Assembly: GCF_040549045.1 (NCBI RefSeq)
Contig: NZ_JBEWTB010000002.1
Location: 372,001-436,000, forward strand
Direction of reading: 5' to 3'
Length of the DNA: 64,000 nucleotides
Source: Endozoicomonas sp. NE40
GTDB lineage: Bacteria > Pseudomonadota > Gammaproteobacteria > Pseudomonadales > Endozoicomonadaceae
Shown: positions 10,101 through 19,504 of the stretch, one piece after another
How the letters are laid out: every line of letters starts with the position of its first letter
Numbering within the stretch: position 1 is the stretch's first letter
The notes under the pieces: model-generated
What the model saw: only the letters and a program-made list of their open reading frames with translations
Database searches by the model: none
Told to the model about the DNA's origin: nothing
Made by a program: the position numbers and the translations under genes

Positions 10101-12857
10101 TTGCCAACGTCGTTCAAAGAGATATCGCCTGAGAAGACACCGGACAGTTCTGCGCCACCGTGACCGAGCTGGGCGTAGTTAAACCGTTCGCTGCCACCGG
10201 TAAAACTTACATCGCCTGCCTGCTCGATCGTAATATCACCGGAAAGCGTACTGGTGTGACGGTTTTTGCTGGCAGGTCCCGCCCTGCCGCCATGACCCAG
10301 CTGGGCGTAAGCATCTTCGCTGTCGCTCCCTGCCGTAAATTCGATGTTCTCTGCTTTTAGAATAGTAATTTTGCCGGACTGAGAGCCATGAGCATCTTCA
10401 CCACCATGACCCAGCTGGGCGTAGGCATTGGCATTACTGCCAGCGTTAAAGGTAATGTCCCCCGCATCAGTAATGGTAATATCGCCAGTATGGTTACCGC
10501 TGGCATTTTCACCACCGTGTCCTAACTGTGCGTAAGAGGTTTTTCCGGTTCCTCCTTCGAATATAATGGAACCTACATCGACAAGATCAATATTGCCTGA
10601 ACCACTGAAGTTGCTGGTAATGCTTTCATCTGTACCAGGCTCATTTCCTACATGGCCAAGCTGTGCATAAGCGCCGTGTGCGCCACTTCCACCGGCGAAG
10701 TGAATGTCGCCTGACTGTTCAACAGTGATATTACCGGAGAAATCACCGCTGGCATTTTCACCACCATGTCCAAGCAGGGCGTAAGCACCCTCACTACCGT
10801 CACCACCTTCAAAAGTTATATTACCGAGTGTCCGCAAGTTAATATCAGAATTCTCGACTACTGCCTCTTCAATAACATCATCTTTCCCGCCCCTGAAGTC
10901 CCTTCCTACATGACCAATCTGGACATAGGCATCTTTCGAACCCGCTATGGCATTAATATCTCCTTTGGCGGAAATATTAATATCGCCATGCACTTTGTAA
11001 TTCCCACCCTGATTTCTTGCTCTGAAACCTAGTTGTGCATGGCCATTAGTCCCACCGCCATTAAGCGTCAGGTTGTTAGCATAAATCCGTGTCGTTCCGC
11101 TGCGGGAACCAACATTAATTCCCTCGGTCTGACTACCATCACCTATAAAGACAGAACCGCCAATGCCTCCATTGCTGTTACCGAAAAGCGTGGTACTTTC
11201 AAGGTTTGCATTGCTGAAGGTATCAACATTAAAGCCTGTTGAACCATCCCAACCTGACACGATATTAATATCGCCGCCATTCCTGTCTCTATTCTGTACC
11301 GATGCATTGAAATAAATATTGTTATGAGCGAGGAATGTCAGGTCATAGGTGGTGCCAATGTCATCTGCGTTTTCGAAACCATAAATAATATCGGTGTTAA
11401 CAGTGATGTTACCTTCATCATTACCAACATCATCTCCCGACTCGACTCCGCCCGTTTTGGTATTAAGAACCACATGGTTATCATCAATCAACCCGATCAG
11501 GGGTTTCGGAATCCATCGTATCGTCAGCGCCATCACCAATCACAATATTGGTTGGATCAAGCAACAAGGTTCCGCCACCGGTGTCAACATCGCCTCTGAA
11601 CTTCAGGTTCTGCTTACCGGATACTTCCACAAAGCCGCCACGGCTGCCTTCAGCCCCTCTGGTACTGATCTCACCGGCAAAATGTGTATCACCATCAGCC
11701 CAGACAATAACACGGCCACCGTCGCCAGCATGGGCATCGGCACTAATCTGTGCGCCTGCTTCTATGGTGGTGGTTTGTGCGGTTTGAAGATCTCCCTTAC
11801 CCTGAAAGTCACCACCTATCAGAATGGTTCCGGCTTCATTGCCACTGGCGTCAATACGGGCTGAATCCGTAAGCTGTACATGATCACCAAGAACCTGAAC
11901 TTCTCCGCCACTGGCAATAATGCTGCCAGACACGCTGGTTGTTCCGCCTGTGGCAGACAGATATACTCGTCCAGCCTTTTCCTCAACACCATTGGCCTGT
12001 ATAAGACCACTGTTGTTTACTGCCAGAGCATAAGGGTTATTGCCAACCGCTTTCAGCTCAGCCTGAATCGCCTGAATATGTCCGGCATTGTCTACGGAGC
12101 TGCCTTCACCGCCCAGTTTTACCGCCAGCCGCTGATCGCCGGAACGGGTCAGTAAAATCTCCTGACCTGCTGCCATGCCAACTGTGCCATCGGTTGCGGT
12201 AATGGTACCTTCATTGCTGACTTTGCGGGCAATCAGGAAGACATCACCACCATCCGCTGCAATCGTACCCATATTGATCAGGGTCGCATCACTGTTACCA
12301 CTGAACAGCAGGTCATTGCCTTCCATAAACCGGGCATCGCTGACATCAAGGGTGGACGCCATAAAGCTCTGGGTATTAATCATCCCGTCAGCACCCACTA
12401 CAATGCCGTTGGGATTAATCAGGTAGACCTGACCATTGGCATTCAGGGTTCCGAATATCGTACTGAGATTGTCTCCGAAAACCCGGTTCAGTACAGCAGA
12501 ACTGCTTGAGGGCATATTAAAGGTCGTGATTTCACCATGACCAATAGAAAAGTCCCGCCAGTTAATAATGGCGCGATCAGAACCCTGATTGATGATTAAG
12601 TGATTGCCGTTATCAGTAAAAGAAGCATCCCCATGAATCACGGTTCCGCCCAGGGGGTTGGCCTGTGCCTGAATACCAACCAGACCTGCCAGCAGAAAGC
12701 TGCTCAGTAGCCGGAAGGTTCCTGTCCGCAGAATATTAAGTTTTGGAGGTCCCGGAGCAGCGAGTTGATCCTGTTTGGTGTCACTGCCGGTAGCCAAAGC
12801 ACCACAGGCACCCTCGTAAAAGAGTTTTGAACTGAGATGGTCGGGGTTCATAAACAT

Positions 12858-13057
12858 CCATGCTCGAAAATATTATTGTTTTACAGCTATTCCTGCTTTT
12901 TATACGACCAAGCACATGTAACAATATCAATCAACTGAGACCAGAGCAAAGCTTTGTATCTTTTTTATTCGCGCGTACGAAATACAAACAGCCTAAGTGT
13001 GTACAGGAAGGAAATAATCAGGAGGGAGTTTCAGTGAAACAGAACCGTGTCGTTTAG
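12858..13057. promoter_or_regulatory. Upstream region of tpsA
   Basis: A 200-bp AT-rich spacer between the tpsA start and the end of the ABC permease gene, both on the minus strand. It should hold the tpsA promoter. No operator or hairpin terminator could be assigned with confidence. A 13-base palindrome-like GTTTC-AGT-GAAAC lies near 13031. Confidence 0.3.
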
Positions 13058-14257
13058 TTACCTCCTTTCCGAAGGCTGGCGAACCGGCTCGATCGCTGAT
13101 TTCCATGCCTGAACAAAGGCCAGCAGGCAACCTGTCAGCAGGATAAATAATAAAAATTTCACTTCCCCAAAAGATACCGGGCGCTCAGTCATCCATAACT
13201 TCCACTCTTCCGGCAGCAGTGACTCAGCACCAGAAGCCGCTAGTTGGAACAGCAGGAAGCCGACCACGGTCGCCAGAAAAATAATCAACACCGGCTCCAG
13301 AAGCCCGACAACAATAACCTGATGCGAGCGGGCACCCAGCATCCTGAGGGTATCTATCTCACTGCGACGTTCAGACAGATTACTGCTGACACTGAAAAAC
13401 ACTGTGATTAATGCCATCACAGCCGTCAGCATAACAATACCAATCATCAGACTGCCAAAGCGGTTACTGATTCGCTGGATAAAGGCCAGCTCCTGATCGG
13501 GTATCACTATTTCCAGCGGCTCTGAAAACTGTTGTCCGATCTCACGCTGCAAAGGCAACAAAGCCTGACGGTTATGCAGCCGTACCAGAATAAGGTTAAT
13601 GCCATCGGCTTTGTCCGGTTCATTATTAAAGCGTCCCCGAATTGAAGCCAGATCATTCAGAGAGGCAATAAAGCTGTTGTCCAGTACAGTGCCTGTAGAA
13701 GACAGTATTCCTGTAATCGTAAACAGTTCCTGATATTCGTCCTCTATGGTCGGTTCTGACCCTTTGGCGATGGTAATCATTTCTCCAATGTTATATCCGG
13801 TCTGCTGCGCTACTTCATACCCTAATACGACACTGGCTGCCTGAGTAAAACCACCACCTGACGCAAAAGCCAGTGGACCGGCTGGATCAAATGAATCAAA
13901 CAGGACGTTGGTGGTACCCGTCACGGAAAACCCTTTATGGCTTTCCATCATACTGAGCGGTATCGCAGCAGAGACTTCCGGATGCACCCGGAGATTGTCA
14001 TACACGTTAAAACTGATAGCCGGTGGCGTGTTACCCATTCTGAACAACCCGTACATCGCAAGGTGTACAGGTTGGGAAGGCGCGCCAACTATAAGGTCTG
14101 ATTGCCCTGTTACACGCTCCAGAGTGTTAAACACACTGTTTTTTACATGCACCAGCATCAGCAGCAGAGCAAGGCTTAAGGCCAGTCCAGCCATGGATAC
14201 CAGTGCTTTCACCTTACGCCGACCCAGACTTTTTTTAACCAGTTGCAGAATTACCAT
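13058..14257 (-). CDS. ABC transporter permease, FtsX/MacB type
   Basis: A 399-residue permease with one N-terminal membrane helix (MAGLALSLALLLMLVHV), a large periplasmic domain of about 230 residues and three C-terminal helices (LMIGIVMLTAVMALITVFF, EPVLIIFLATVVGFLLF, FLLFILLTGCLLAFV). Between the helices lies the coupling segment ERRSEIDTLRMLGARSHQV. This is the FtsX/MacB/LolC topology, used for extraction or mechanotransmission rather than classic import. It overlaps the upstream ATPase gene by 7 bp and is last in a four-gene operon. The ZrgA-like partner suggests a zinc-related role, by inference. Confidence 0.85.
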   Translation of the reverse strand: MVILQLVKKSLGRRKVKALVSMAGLALSLALLLMLVHVKNSVFNTLERVTGQSDLIVGAPSQPVHLAMYGLFRMGNTPPAISFNVYDNLRVHPEVSAAIPLSMMESHKGFSVTGTTNVLFDSFDPAGPLAFASGGGFTQAASVVLGYEVAQQTGYNIGEMITIAKGSEPTIEDEYQELFTITGILSSTGTVLDNSFIASLNDLASIRGRFNNEPDKADGINLILVRLHNRQALLPLQREIGQQFSEPLEIVIPDQELAFIQRISNRFGSLMIGIVMLTAVMALITVFFSVSSNLSERRSEIDTLRMLGARSHQVIVVGLLEPVLIIFLATVVGFLLFQLAASGAESLLPEEWKLWMTERPVSFGEVKFLLFILLTGCLLAFVQAWKSAIEPVRQPSERR

Positions 14258-15000
14258 AATGGGTTAGTCTCCGCACTTATGTTGATGTCTTTCATATTCA
14301 GTCGCCGGTCAAAAAGAGGGTCCATCTCTTTATTGTGACTGATGCAGATCAGGGTGGCGTTGGTCTCTCTGGCATGGTTTATCATCAGCTCATAAACCAG
14401 ACGCTGACTGTAACTGCCCATAGCCGACGCTGGTTCGTCAGCCAGTATCAGGCTGGGGTTGCCAATCAGGGCGCGCGCAACCGCAATGCGTTGTCGCAGG
14501 CCTTTGCTGAGCTGAGACGTTTTGTGGCGCAGACGTGCAGGGTCTTCTACTTTTAACTTGGCCATGAGTTGATAAGCTTCGTACTCCCGGGTCATTTCCC
14601 CGCTGTCGACAATTTTCTGCTTGCGGGAAGAAAAGCCACAGGGCAGCAGAATATTTTCAAGGGCGGTTAAATAGGGCATAAGATTCGAGTTTTGAAAGAC
14701 ATAACCTATATGGTCACCACGAAAATAGTCTTTTGCACGACTACTCATTCTATTCAGATCATGACCCAGAACCTGAAGCTCTCCCGAATCCGGCCTCAAT
14801 AAACCAGACAATAACCGGAACAGTGTTGTTTTCCCCGAACCGTTTTCTCCAAACAGAAGAATGATTTCTCCACTGTGGATTTCCAGAGAAGGTATATCAA
14901 TACTGTTGTAGCCATGAAAGGCCAGTTTCAGGTCTTTTATATTGACAGCCGGATTGTCGCTCACGGAGTTTTTCACGATGGTCGCTCCCTGCCTGATCAA
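14251..15000 (-). CDS. ABC transporter ATP-binding protein (LolD/MacB-like)
   Basis: A 249-residue ATPase with Walker A FGENGSGKTTLF (about residue 52), a Q-loop in YVFQNSNLMPYLTALENI, the signature LSKGLRQRIAVARAL, Walker B LILADEPAS and an H-loop ICISH. The signature reads LSKG rather than LSGG, which occurs in this subgroup. It energises the downstream FtsX-like permease, which overlaps its 3' end. Its own start overlaps the stop of the DUF2796 gene (ATGA-type), so the four genes are tightly coupled. Confidence 0.9.
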   Translation of the reverse strand: MIRQGATIVKNSVSDNPAVNIKDLKLAFHGYNSIDIPSLEIHSGEIILLFGENGSGKTTLFRLLSGLLRPDSGELQVLGHDLNRMSSRAKDYFRGDHIGYVFQNSNLMPYLTALENILLPCGFSSRKQKIVDSGEMTREYEAYQLMAKLKVEDPARLRHKTSQLSKGLRQRIAVARALIGNPSLILADEPASAMGSYSQRLVYELMINHARETNATLICISHNKEMDPLFDRRLNMKDINISAETNPLW

Positions 15001-15515
15001 CTACCGGGCTTTATGGCAATTTTGCCATCACCCGGCAGTATCAGTGATTGCTTGTTTTGCCAGCTATCGGTGGTCAGCCAGATATTCAGCTGCTTCAAAC
15101 CCGGCAACGTATTGAGAACATTGGGACGAATAGAATGCAGGGACTGTGGGTTCAGACAGTTAAAATCATAAAAACCCTGAATGTCCCCCAGCATCTCTTC
15201 AGCGGCCTCGTGTTCGCTATGAAATACCCTCTGACTGCTCAGGGTACACCCGGCACCGGTGTCCGGAAGCCAGAGATCCTGAGTTTCGGTTAACAAGTTA
15301 ACAATGTCTTTATGTTCATGATTGGTAACCAGCAGGGAAGATGCAGAGGCTGGAATGGTCAGATACAGTGTCAGGCTGCTCTCTTTTAATGTAATGTCCA
15401 GCAACATCTGGGCTGGCTCTACAGCACGATGAATAACCGGCCCGGCATAAACTGTCAGACTCAATAGCAGGGTCACGATGAATGCGGCAGCTTTTTTATA
15501 CCATTCGTTTTTCAT
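14997..15515 (-). CDS. DUF2796 / ZrgA-like periplasmic protein
   Basis: A 172-residue exported protein with a signal peptide (KAAAFIVTLLLSLTVYA). It shows the DUF2796 pattern: an NHEH segment, the conserved AGCTL cysteine, the FNCLNPQSLHSI segment with a second cysteine, and the closing PGLKQLNIWLTTDSWQ. In vibrios ZrgA is a zinc-regulated protein encoded with an ABC transporter. The same association here supports a metal-related, probably zinc, function. The histidine-rich linker of many relatives is reduced to HSEHEAAEE. A clear AGGAAG ribosome site precedes the start. Confidence 0.7.
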   Translation of the reverse strand: MKNEWYKKAAAFIVTLLLSLTVYAGPVIHRAVEPAQMLLDITLKESSLTLYLTIPASASSLLVTNHEHKDIVNLLTETQDLWLPDTGAGCTLSSQRVFHSEHEAAEEMLGDIQGFYDFNCLNPQSLHSIRPNVLNTLPGLKQLNIWLTTDSWQNKQSLILPGDGKIAIKPGS

Positions 15516-15517
15516 AG

Positions 15518-16039
15518 TTATTGCTTCCTGCTCTGAAGATACGATCTTGCCGAATCAACCAGCCCTGATTTTTTAAGGTAGTTCCTGCCAATCAGAAGCT
15601 GCTGAGGAAAATTGCCGCGATTGATCAATGAGGTTTCCAGTAAATGACGGGTTGACCCGATACTGATAGTATTCCGAACGACAGCCCGTTCCTTTGGAGA
15701 ACCAGAGTGGGTAATGACCCGCGCAACCCTGCTGACAGGCTGGTGCATGGACACGGTTTTTCCACTCGGTTTATGGTAAAAATCGTAATAAACCCAGCGA
15801 CGCCCCTTGCGGTTGACATACATTTTTATATTTCGGGCATCAAGGGACGTGGTGGTCGCTCCGGTATCGATTAATGTTGAGACTTTAAGCTGCTGAATAT
15901 CTTCCAGAGTGGCTGTTTCATAAAGACCGAAAATGACCTTGTCACCAGGACAGTCGCAGGCTTCTGCTGCCCTGGCGGCGGACAGCTGCAAACTGACAAC
16001 AAGAACAGGCAGCAGCATTAAATGAATGAGCTTACTCAC
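15518..16039 (-). CDS. Retropepsin-like ATP-dependent zinc protease family protein
   Basis: A 173-residue protein with a signal peptide (MLLPVLVVSLQLSAARA) and the retropepsin-like active-site motif STLIDTGATTTSLDA. It also has the QQLLIGRNYL segment typical of the family annotated as ATP-dependent zinc protease (PF05618, often beside RimK). The predicted export makes a periplasmic aspartic protease likely. The start codon is GTG. It is first in the operon with the DUF2796 protein and ABC transporter, only 2 bp from the next gene. Its substrate is unknown. Confidence 0.75.
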   Translation of the reverse strand: MSKLIHLMLLPVLVVSLQLSAARAAEACDCPGDKVIFGLYETATLEDIQQLKVSTLIDTGATTTSLDARNIKMYVNRKGRRWVYYDFYHKPSGKTVSMHQPVSRVARVITHSGSPKERAVVRNTISIGSTRHLLETSLINRGNFPQQLLIGRNYLKKSGLVDSARSYLQSRKQ

Positions 16040-16141
16040 AAATGAATCATCCGGAACCTACTGTGTAATACCTTTATCGGATTCAGTTCGTAAAGTTAAA
16101 GTCCCGGACAATGACAAGAACGCCCGCTCAGCAGCAGGGGA

Positions 16142-16456
16142 TTAACTGGAAAATACGGGTCTGGACATCAGGCGGCGGTAAATTTTCAGATCACTGCCAA
16201 AACGATTCGCACCGTCTTCCCGCATGGCTGGCGCATAATCTGTAATGTAACGGTCAAAGACAGACTGATCCTCCAGAAAGTACTGAACACAGAAACCAAC
16301 GTGTGCTTCAGGCAGGCGGTCATCTTCCTGCAGCCGGGAAATCGTGGCATCTTCAAATCCGTCAATCCTGAGTAGCTGTTTGACGTGCGATTCCAGCCAG
16401 GCAAGAAATTCATCCTGCCGGGACTGGGGGATCATGCAGTTCACTTCGTAGATCAT
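16142..16456 (-). CDS. DUF4286 family small protein
   Basis: A 104-residue cytosolic protein of the dimeric ferredoxin-like DUF4286 type, beginning MIYEVNCMIP and containing the WLESHVKQLL and GFCVQYFLED segments. A near-perfect GGAGGGAG ribosome site precedes the ATG. The biochemical function of the family is unknown. It sits 40 bp downstream of the O-methyltransferase gene on the same strand, so the two may be cotranscribed. Confidence 0.7.
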   Translation of the reverse strand: MIYEVNCMIPQSRQDEFLAWLESHVKQLLRIDGFEDATISRLQEDDRLPEAHVGFCVQYFLEDQSVFDRYITDYAPAMREDGANRFGSDLKIYRRLMSRPVFSS

Positions 16457-16496
16457 TCTCCCTCCGGGTCTTAAACAATGCTTAGTTATAGCTTTG

Positions 16497-17132
16497 TTAT
16501 AGCTTTCGAATAATATTCAGGCCATGCCGGACAGGCAGTAACACATTCTCCACATCCTTGCGCTCACAAATATGCTGGTTCAGGTCTGCAATGGCCTGCG
16601 CCCGTTCATCCTGAGGAGCCAGAACCTTTCCTTTCCAGAGAGCGTCATCAATAATAATCAGCCCGCCCTGACGCACCATGGGTAGCGTCATTTCAAGATA
16701 GTCCTGATACTTTTTTTTGTCGGCATCAATAAACACCATATCCAGCTCCCCCTCAATGGTGGGAATCGTCTCCAGTGCCATGCCAAACAAAACGTTCAGT
16801 TTGTGCGATAAGCCCGCCTGCTCAAAAAACTCCTCTGCAATAGCAATGGCTCTCGGGTTACTTTCGCAGCACATAATTTCGCCGTCCTCAGGCAATGCTT
16901 CGGCAATCGACAACGCGGCATAACCGGTAAACATGCCAATTTCCAAAACCCGCCGGGCGTTACTGATCGCTGTCAGCATTTTCAGTGTCTGGCCGACCAG
17001 ACGACCGGACATATTATCCGGGTAGCGGGTCCGGTCACGGGTGGCCTGCGCCAGAGCCTGCAATACAGCCGACTCCTGCCCGGTCATTTCATGACAATAC
17101 TGTTCCAGCTCTGGAGTGACTATATCCGTCAT
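16497..17132 (-). CDS. SAM-dependent O-methyltransferase (caffeoyl-CoA/catechol type)
   Basis: A 211-residue class I methyltransferase of the O-methyltransferase family 3. Motif I is EIGMFTGYAALS (about residue 62), the acidic motif is MCCESN, and the metal and SAM-site residues are in DMVFIDADKKKY and IIDDALW. The length matches the cation-dependent caffeoyl-CoA O-methyltransferase group. The bacterial substrate is unknown, and no biosynthetic cluster is adjacent. Confidence 0.85.
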   Translation of the reverse strand: MTDIVTPELEQYCHEMTGQESAVLQALAQATRDRTRYPDNMSGRLVGQTLKMLTAISNARRVLEIGMFTGYAALSIAEALPEDGEIMCCESNPRAIAIAEEFFEQAGLSHKLNVLFGMALETIPTIEGELDMVFIDADKKKYQDYLEMTLPMVRQGGLIIIDDALWKGKVLAPQDERAQAIADLNQHICERKDVENVLLPVRHGLNIIRKL

Positions 17133-17313
17133 TGGTCTACCTTAATTCTCAAACATTCAAACCGCGCTGGATTTTATAGCAATTTCTGAAGCTTGCAATT
17201 TGCAACTCGGCCAACTGCAGCACCATTGACGTTTACCTGAACCCGCTTTATGTTCTGGCTGAACGGATTTCAGGGAATACAACCCGGGGTATACACTCCC
17301 AAGGAATACAAGA

Positions 17314-17592
17314 ATGCCAACAAAACCAGTGATTGAAATTCAGTATTGCAGCCAGTGCCAGTGGCTGCTTCGTTCAGCCTGGCTGGCTCAGGAGCTGCTG
17401 AGTACCTTTGCGACGGACCTGCAGGAAGTCCGGTTGCAACCCGGTACCGGCGGGGTGTTTAAGATCAGGCTGAATAATGAAGAAATATGGGAAAGGAAGA
17501 AAGATGGCGGTTTTCCACAACCTAAACAGATCAAACAGAAGGTGCGGGACCTGATTGACCCTGACAGGGATCTGGGTCATAACGATCGTTGA
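17314..17592 (+). CDS. SelT/SelW/SelH (Rdx) family thioredoxin-fold protein
   Basis: A 92-residue protein with the redox motif CSQC near residue 12, the cysteine version of the CxxU motif of eukaryotic SelW, and the typical GTGGVFKIRLN segment and PQPKQIKQKVRDLI helix. The family is presumed to act in thiol redox reactions. No selenocysteine or SECIS is needed here. It is monocistronic and followed by a strong hairpin. Confidence 0.85.
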   Translation: MPTKPVIEIQYCSQCQWLLRSAWLAQELLSTFATDLQEVRLQPGTGGVFKIRLNNEEIWERKKDGGFPQPKQIKQKVRDLIDPDRDLGHNDR

Positions 17593-17598
17593 AAATAA

Positions 17599-17628
17599 GG
17601 TTACAGCCCTGCTGTCAGGGCTGTAACC
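17599..17628. terminator. Bidirectional hairpin terminator
   Basis: A perfect 13-bp stem (ggttacagccctg with its complement) around a 4-base loop. It lies between the convergent SelW-like and SH3-domain genes, with a T-rich stretch after it on the minus strand. Confidence 0.75.
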
Positions 17629-17654
17629 TCTTCAGGAGCCTGTTAGACCGAGGA

Positions 17655-18344
17655 TCAAACCCAGTCAGACGCAGGCTTCTTGCGCAGTTTCACCATAGGC
17701 AGGAACAGACCTAACAGAATGCCAACCAGAATGGTGCCACCACCATACAGATACCAGCGAATACTGTTATTTCTGACCAGCTGGGTATTTTCAGCCTCAA
17801 CCACTTCAACCCGGTTTTTGTAACGCAGGTTTTCTTCCATCAGCTGCTTGTTACGACGGTCAAGCGCCAGAGGTTCAGCAGTCGCTTCCCGCAAACTCAC
17901 CAGTTCAGTGGTTTTCTCATCCAGCATTGACGACGTATTTTTCAGGTTGTCTCTGGCAGACTGCAGCTCGGTTTCCCGTTGTTGCAGCTCAGCCTGAAGT
18001 TGTTTCAACTGTGCCGACAACTGCTGGTTTTTCTCCTGCTCCTGTGGCAACCGGTCACGGGCTGGTTGCAGATCCATAAGGTACTGGGTTCGAATAAAAC
18101 CTTCAGTACCGTCGGACATGCGAACCTGACTAAAACCCTCTCCGGCATTTTCTTCCAGTACCGTCATCCGGGTACCGGTTCTTAAACCCTGGTTCAGAAT
18201 CCGGTACTGGTTTCCCGGCCCTGCCCGCAGGGGAACATATACAACATCAGTGATATACTTATCAGCCGCCTGCACATCTGCAGCATTGCCCGAGAGCCAT
18301 ACTGCAGCCAGTGCAAACATCATGGTTTTTACAATCAGCTTCAT
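17655..18344 (-). CDS. TIGR04211-type SH3 domain protein (YgiM-like)
   Basis: A 229-residue envelope protein with a signal peptide (MKLIVKTMMFALAAVWLSGNA) and a bacterial SH3 domain (VYVPLRAGPGNQYRIL to GFIRTQYL). A long coiled coil (about residues 85-185, rich in Q, L and E) and a C-terminal membrane anchor (WYLYGGGTILVGILLGLFL) with a basic tail follow. This is the YgiM architecture. I chose the ATG giving MKLIV. A TTG 33 bp upstream, overlapping the yciI-like stop, would add 11 residues and spoil the signal peptide. The molecular role is not firmly known. Confidence 0.8.
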   Translation of the reverse strand: MKLIVKTMMFALAAVWLSGNAADVQAADKYITDVVYVPLRAGPGNQYRILNQGLRTGTRMTVLEENAGEGFSQVRMSDGTEGFIRTQYLMDLQPARDRLPQEQEKNQQLSAQLKQLQAELQQRETELQSARDNLKNTSSMLDEKTTELVSLREATAEPLALDRRNKQLMEENLRYKNRVEVVEAENTQLVRNNSIRWYLYGGGTILVGILLGLFLPMVKLRKKPASDWV

Positions 18345-18373
18345 GCGCTTAATACAATTATCTGCGTGCCACC

Positions 18374-18673
18374 TCAAGGCAGCACTTTCTTAAACGGTTT
18401 GACCACCACCTTCCGGTAGACACCTGCTTCCCCATAGGGATCAGCGTCAGCCCAGATCTGGGCGGCAGCCAGAGAATCAAATTCAGCAACCACCAGGCTG
18501 CCGGTAAACCCGGCTTCACCGGGATCATTGCTGTCAATAGCTGGCAGAGGCCCTGCCAGCACCAGGCGTCCCTGTTCTTTTAACTGTTCCAGACGTGCCA
18601 GATGGGCAGGCCGCACCTCTTTGCGTAAAGGCAGGCTGTTATCAACATCTTCACTGATTACTGCATACAGCAT
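18374..18673 (-). CDS. YciI family protein
   Basis: A 99-residue YciI-fold protein with the conserved RPAHLARLEQL histidine, AGPLPA and the DPYGEAGVY segment with its conserved aspartate and tyrosine region. Related proteins have dehydrochlorinase-like or unknown activity. The gene starts next to the yciB stop, as in many gammaproteobacteria where yciB and yciI are neighbours. Confidence 0.85.
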   Translation of the reverse strand: MLYAVISEDVDNSLPLRKEVRPAHLARLEQLKEQGRLVLAGPLPAIDSNDPGEAGFTGSLVVAEFDSLAAAQIWADADPYGEAGVYRKVVVKPFKKVLP

Positions 18674-19318
18674 TTATTTTTCCTCTGAGCTTTTTATACC
18701 ACCGCTTTCTATTCCGCCTTCGATTCCGCTATCCGTTTCATTGGCAGCGGCATCGGTATTAATGTACTTAGACAGAAATACAAACTGCAGGATGACAAAA
18801 CCAAAAGTAAGAATCAAACTGCCAAAGACCTTAAAGTCCACCCAGATGTCGTGGAAAGTGAATGCAACAAACAGGTTCGCTGCGCCGAGCAGGGTAAAGA
18901 ATACGACCCAGCTCATATTCAGCCGTGTCCAGATGGCTTCAGGCAGAGTCATCACATGCCCCATCATACGCTGAACCAGCGTCTTGCTACCGATAAACTG
19001 ACTGCCCAGAAATGCGACGGCAAAGATCCAGTTAACAATGGGGGCTTTCCATTTCAGAAATATTTCATCATGAAAAACCAGTGTCATGCCACCAAAAAGA
19101 ATAACGGCACCCAGAGTAATCATCTGGCTTTTTTCAAGGTGACGGGACTTGAGGTACATCCCCCCGTAGACAATGACAGAAGCGACCATCAAGGCCAGTG
19201 TTGCACTGAATGGTCCACCCAGTTCAAAGCTCTGCCCTGCAAACTCCATTGCACGCGGATCCATTTTATAGATTGTAAAAAAGACAATCAGGGGAATAAA
19301 ATCAATCAATTGTTTCAT
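18674..19318 (-). CDS. yciB: Inner-membrane septation protein YciB (IspZ)
   Basis: A 214-residue polytopic membrane protein. It begins MKQLIDFIPLIVFFTIYK and has about five further hydrophobic helices, with the conserved KWKAPIVNW, NMSWVVFF and FHDIWVDFKVFG segments of IspZ/YciB. The family takes part in cell-envelope integrity and division. The C-terminal tail of about 30 residues is Glu/Ser/Gly-rich and longer than in E. coli (179 residues). It is first in the yciB-yciI-SH3 cluster. Confidence 0.9.
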   Translation of the reverse strand: MKQLIDFIPLIVFFTIYKMDPRAMEFAGQSFELGGPFSATLALMVASVIVYGGMYLKSRHLEKSQMITLGAVILFGGMTLVFHDEIFLKWKAPIVNWIFAVAFLGSQFIGSKTLVQRMMGHVMTLPEAIWTRLNMSWVVFFTLLGAANLFVAFTFHDIWVDFKVFGSLILTFGFVILQFVFLSKYINTDAAANETDSGIEGGIESGGIKSSEEK

Positions 19319-19504
19319 AGTTAAGCAGTCAGATTACCGTTCTGGTGATAAAACCATATAAGGAGATGGCTGTTTTTACCATTCTGACAGAACCTGCATT
19401 ACACAACACTGACGAAAAATCAGCCGTTCAAAGGTATGATCAGGTACTTAAGCAGCCAGAAGATACAGAAAGTGTAATCAGACCCGGGAGATTTTTGAAT
19501 AACG

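Larger units (their letters stand above)
5342..12857 (-). pseudogene. Giant TpsA filamentous-haemagglutinin-like exoprotein, single-base frameshift
   Basis: Two overlapping frames form one exoprotein of about 2,504 residues. The N-terminal 450 residues have a long signal region (hydrophobic LLSSFLLAGLVGIQAQA) and a TPS secretion domain with INWRDFSIG and the NPNG motif (VYLINPNGIVVG). The body is a beta-helix built from many copies of a roughly 32-residue unit carrying YAQLGHGG and D-I-x-F-x-GG. The C-terminus is an acidic Ser/Asp/Glu tail. Such proteins are surface adhesins or toxins secreted by the partner TpsB. The frames join at a run of four C (plus-strand GGGG, 11500-11503). Removing one base gives a continuous reading, MDSET then LIGLIDDNHVV. 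No toxin domain was recognised. The break may be a sequence error or phase variation, so calling it a pseudogene is provisional. Confidence 0.85.

Noticed and set aside
6400..11000. CRISPR-like regular repeats
   Set aside because: The periodic sequence is a coding repeat of about 96 bp in tpsA with conserved protein motif and no constant-repeat and variable-spacer structure. No cas genes are present.
11490..11510. Programmed ribosomal frameshift at ACC CCU GAU in tpsA
   Set aside because: There is no in-frame stop at the slip site and no stimulatory element was seen. The same one-base pattern in unrelated genes favours an extra base in the sequence.
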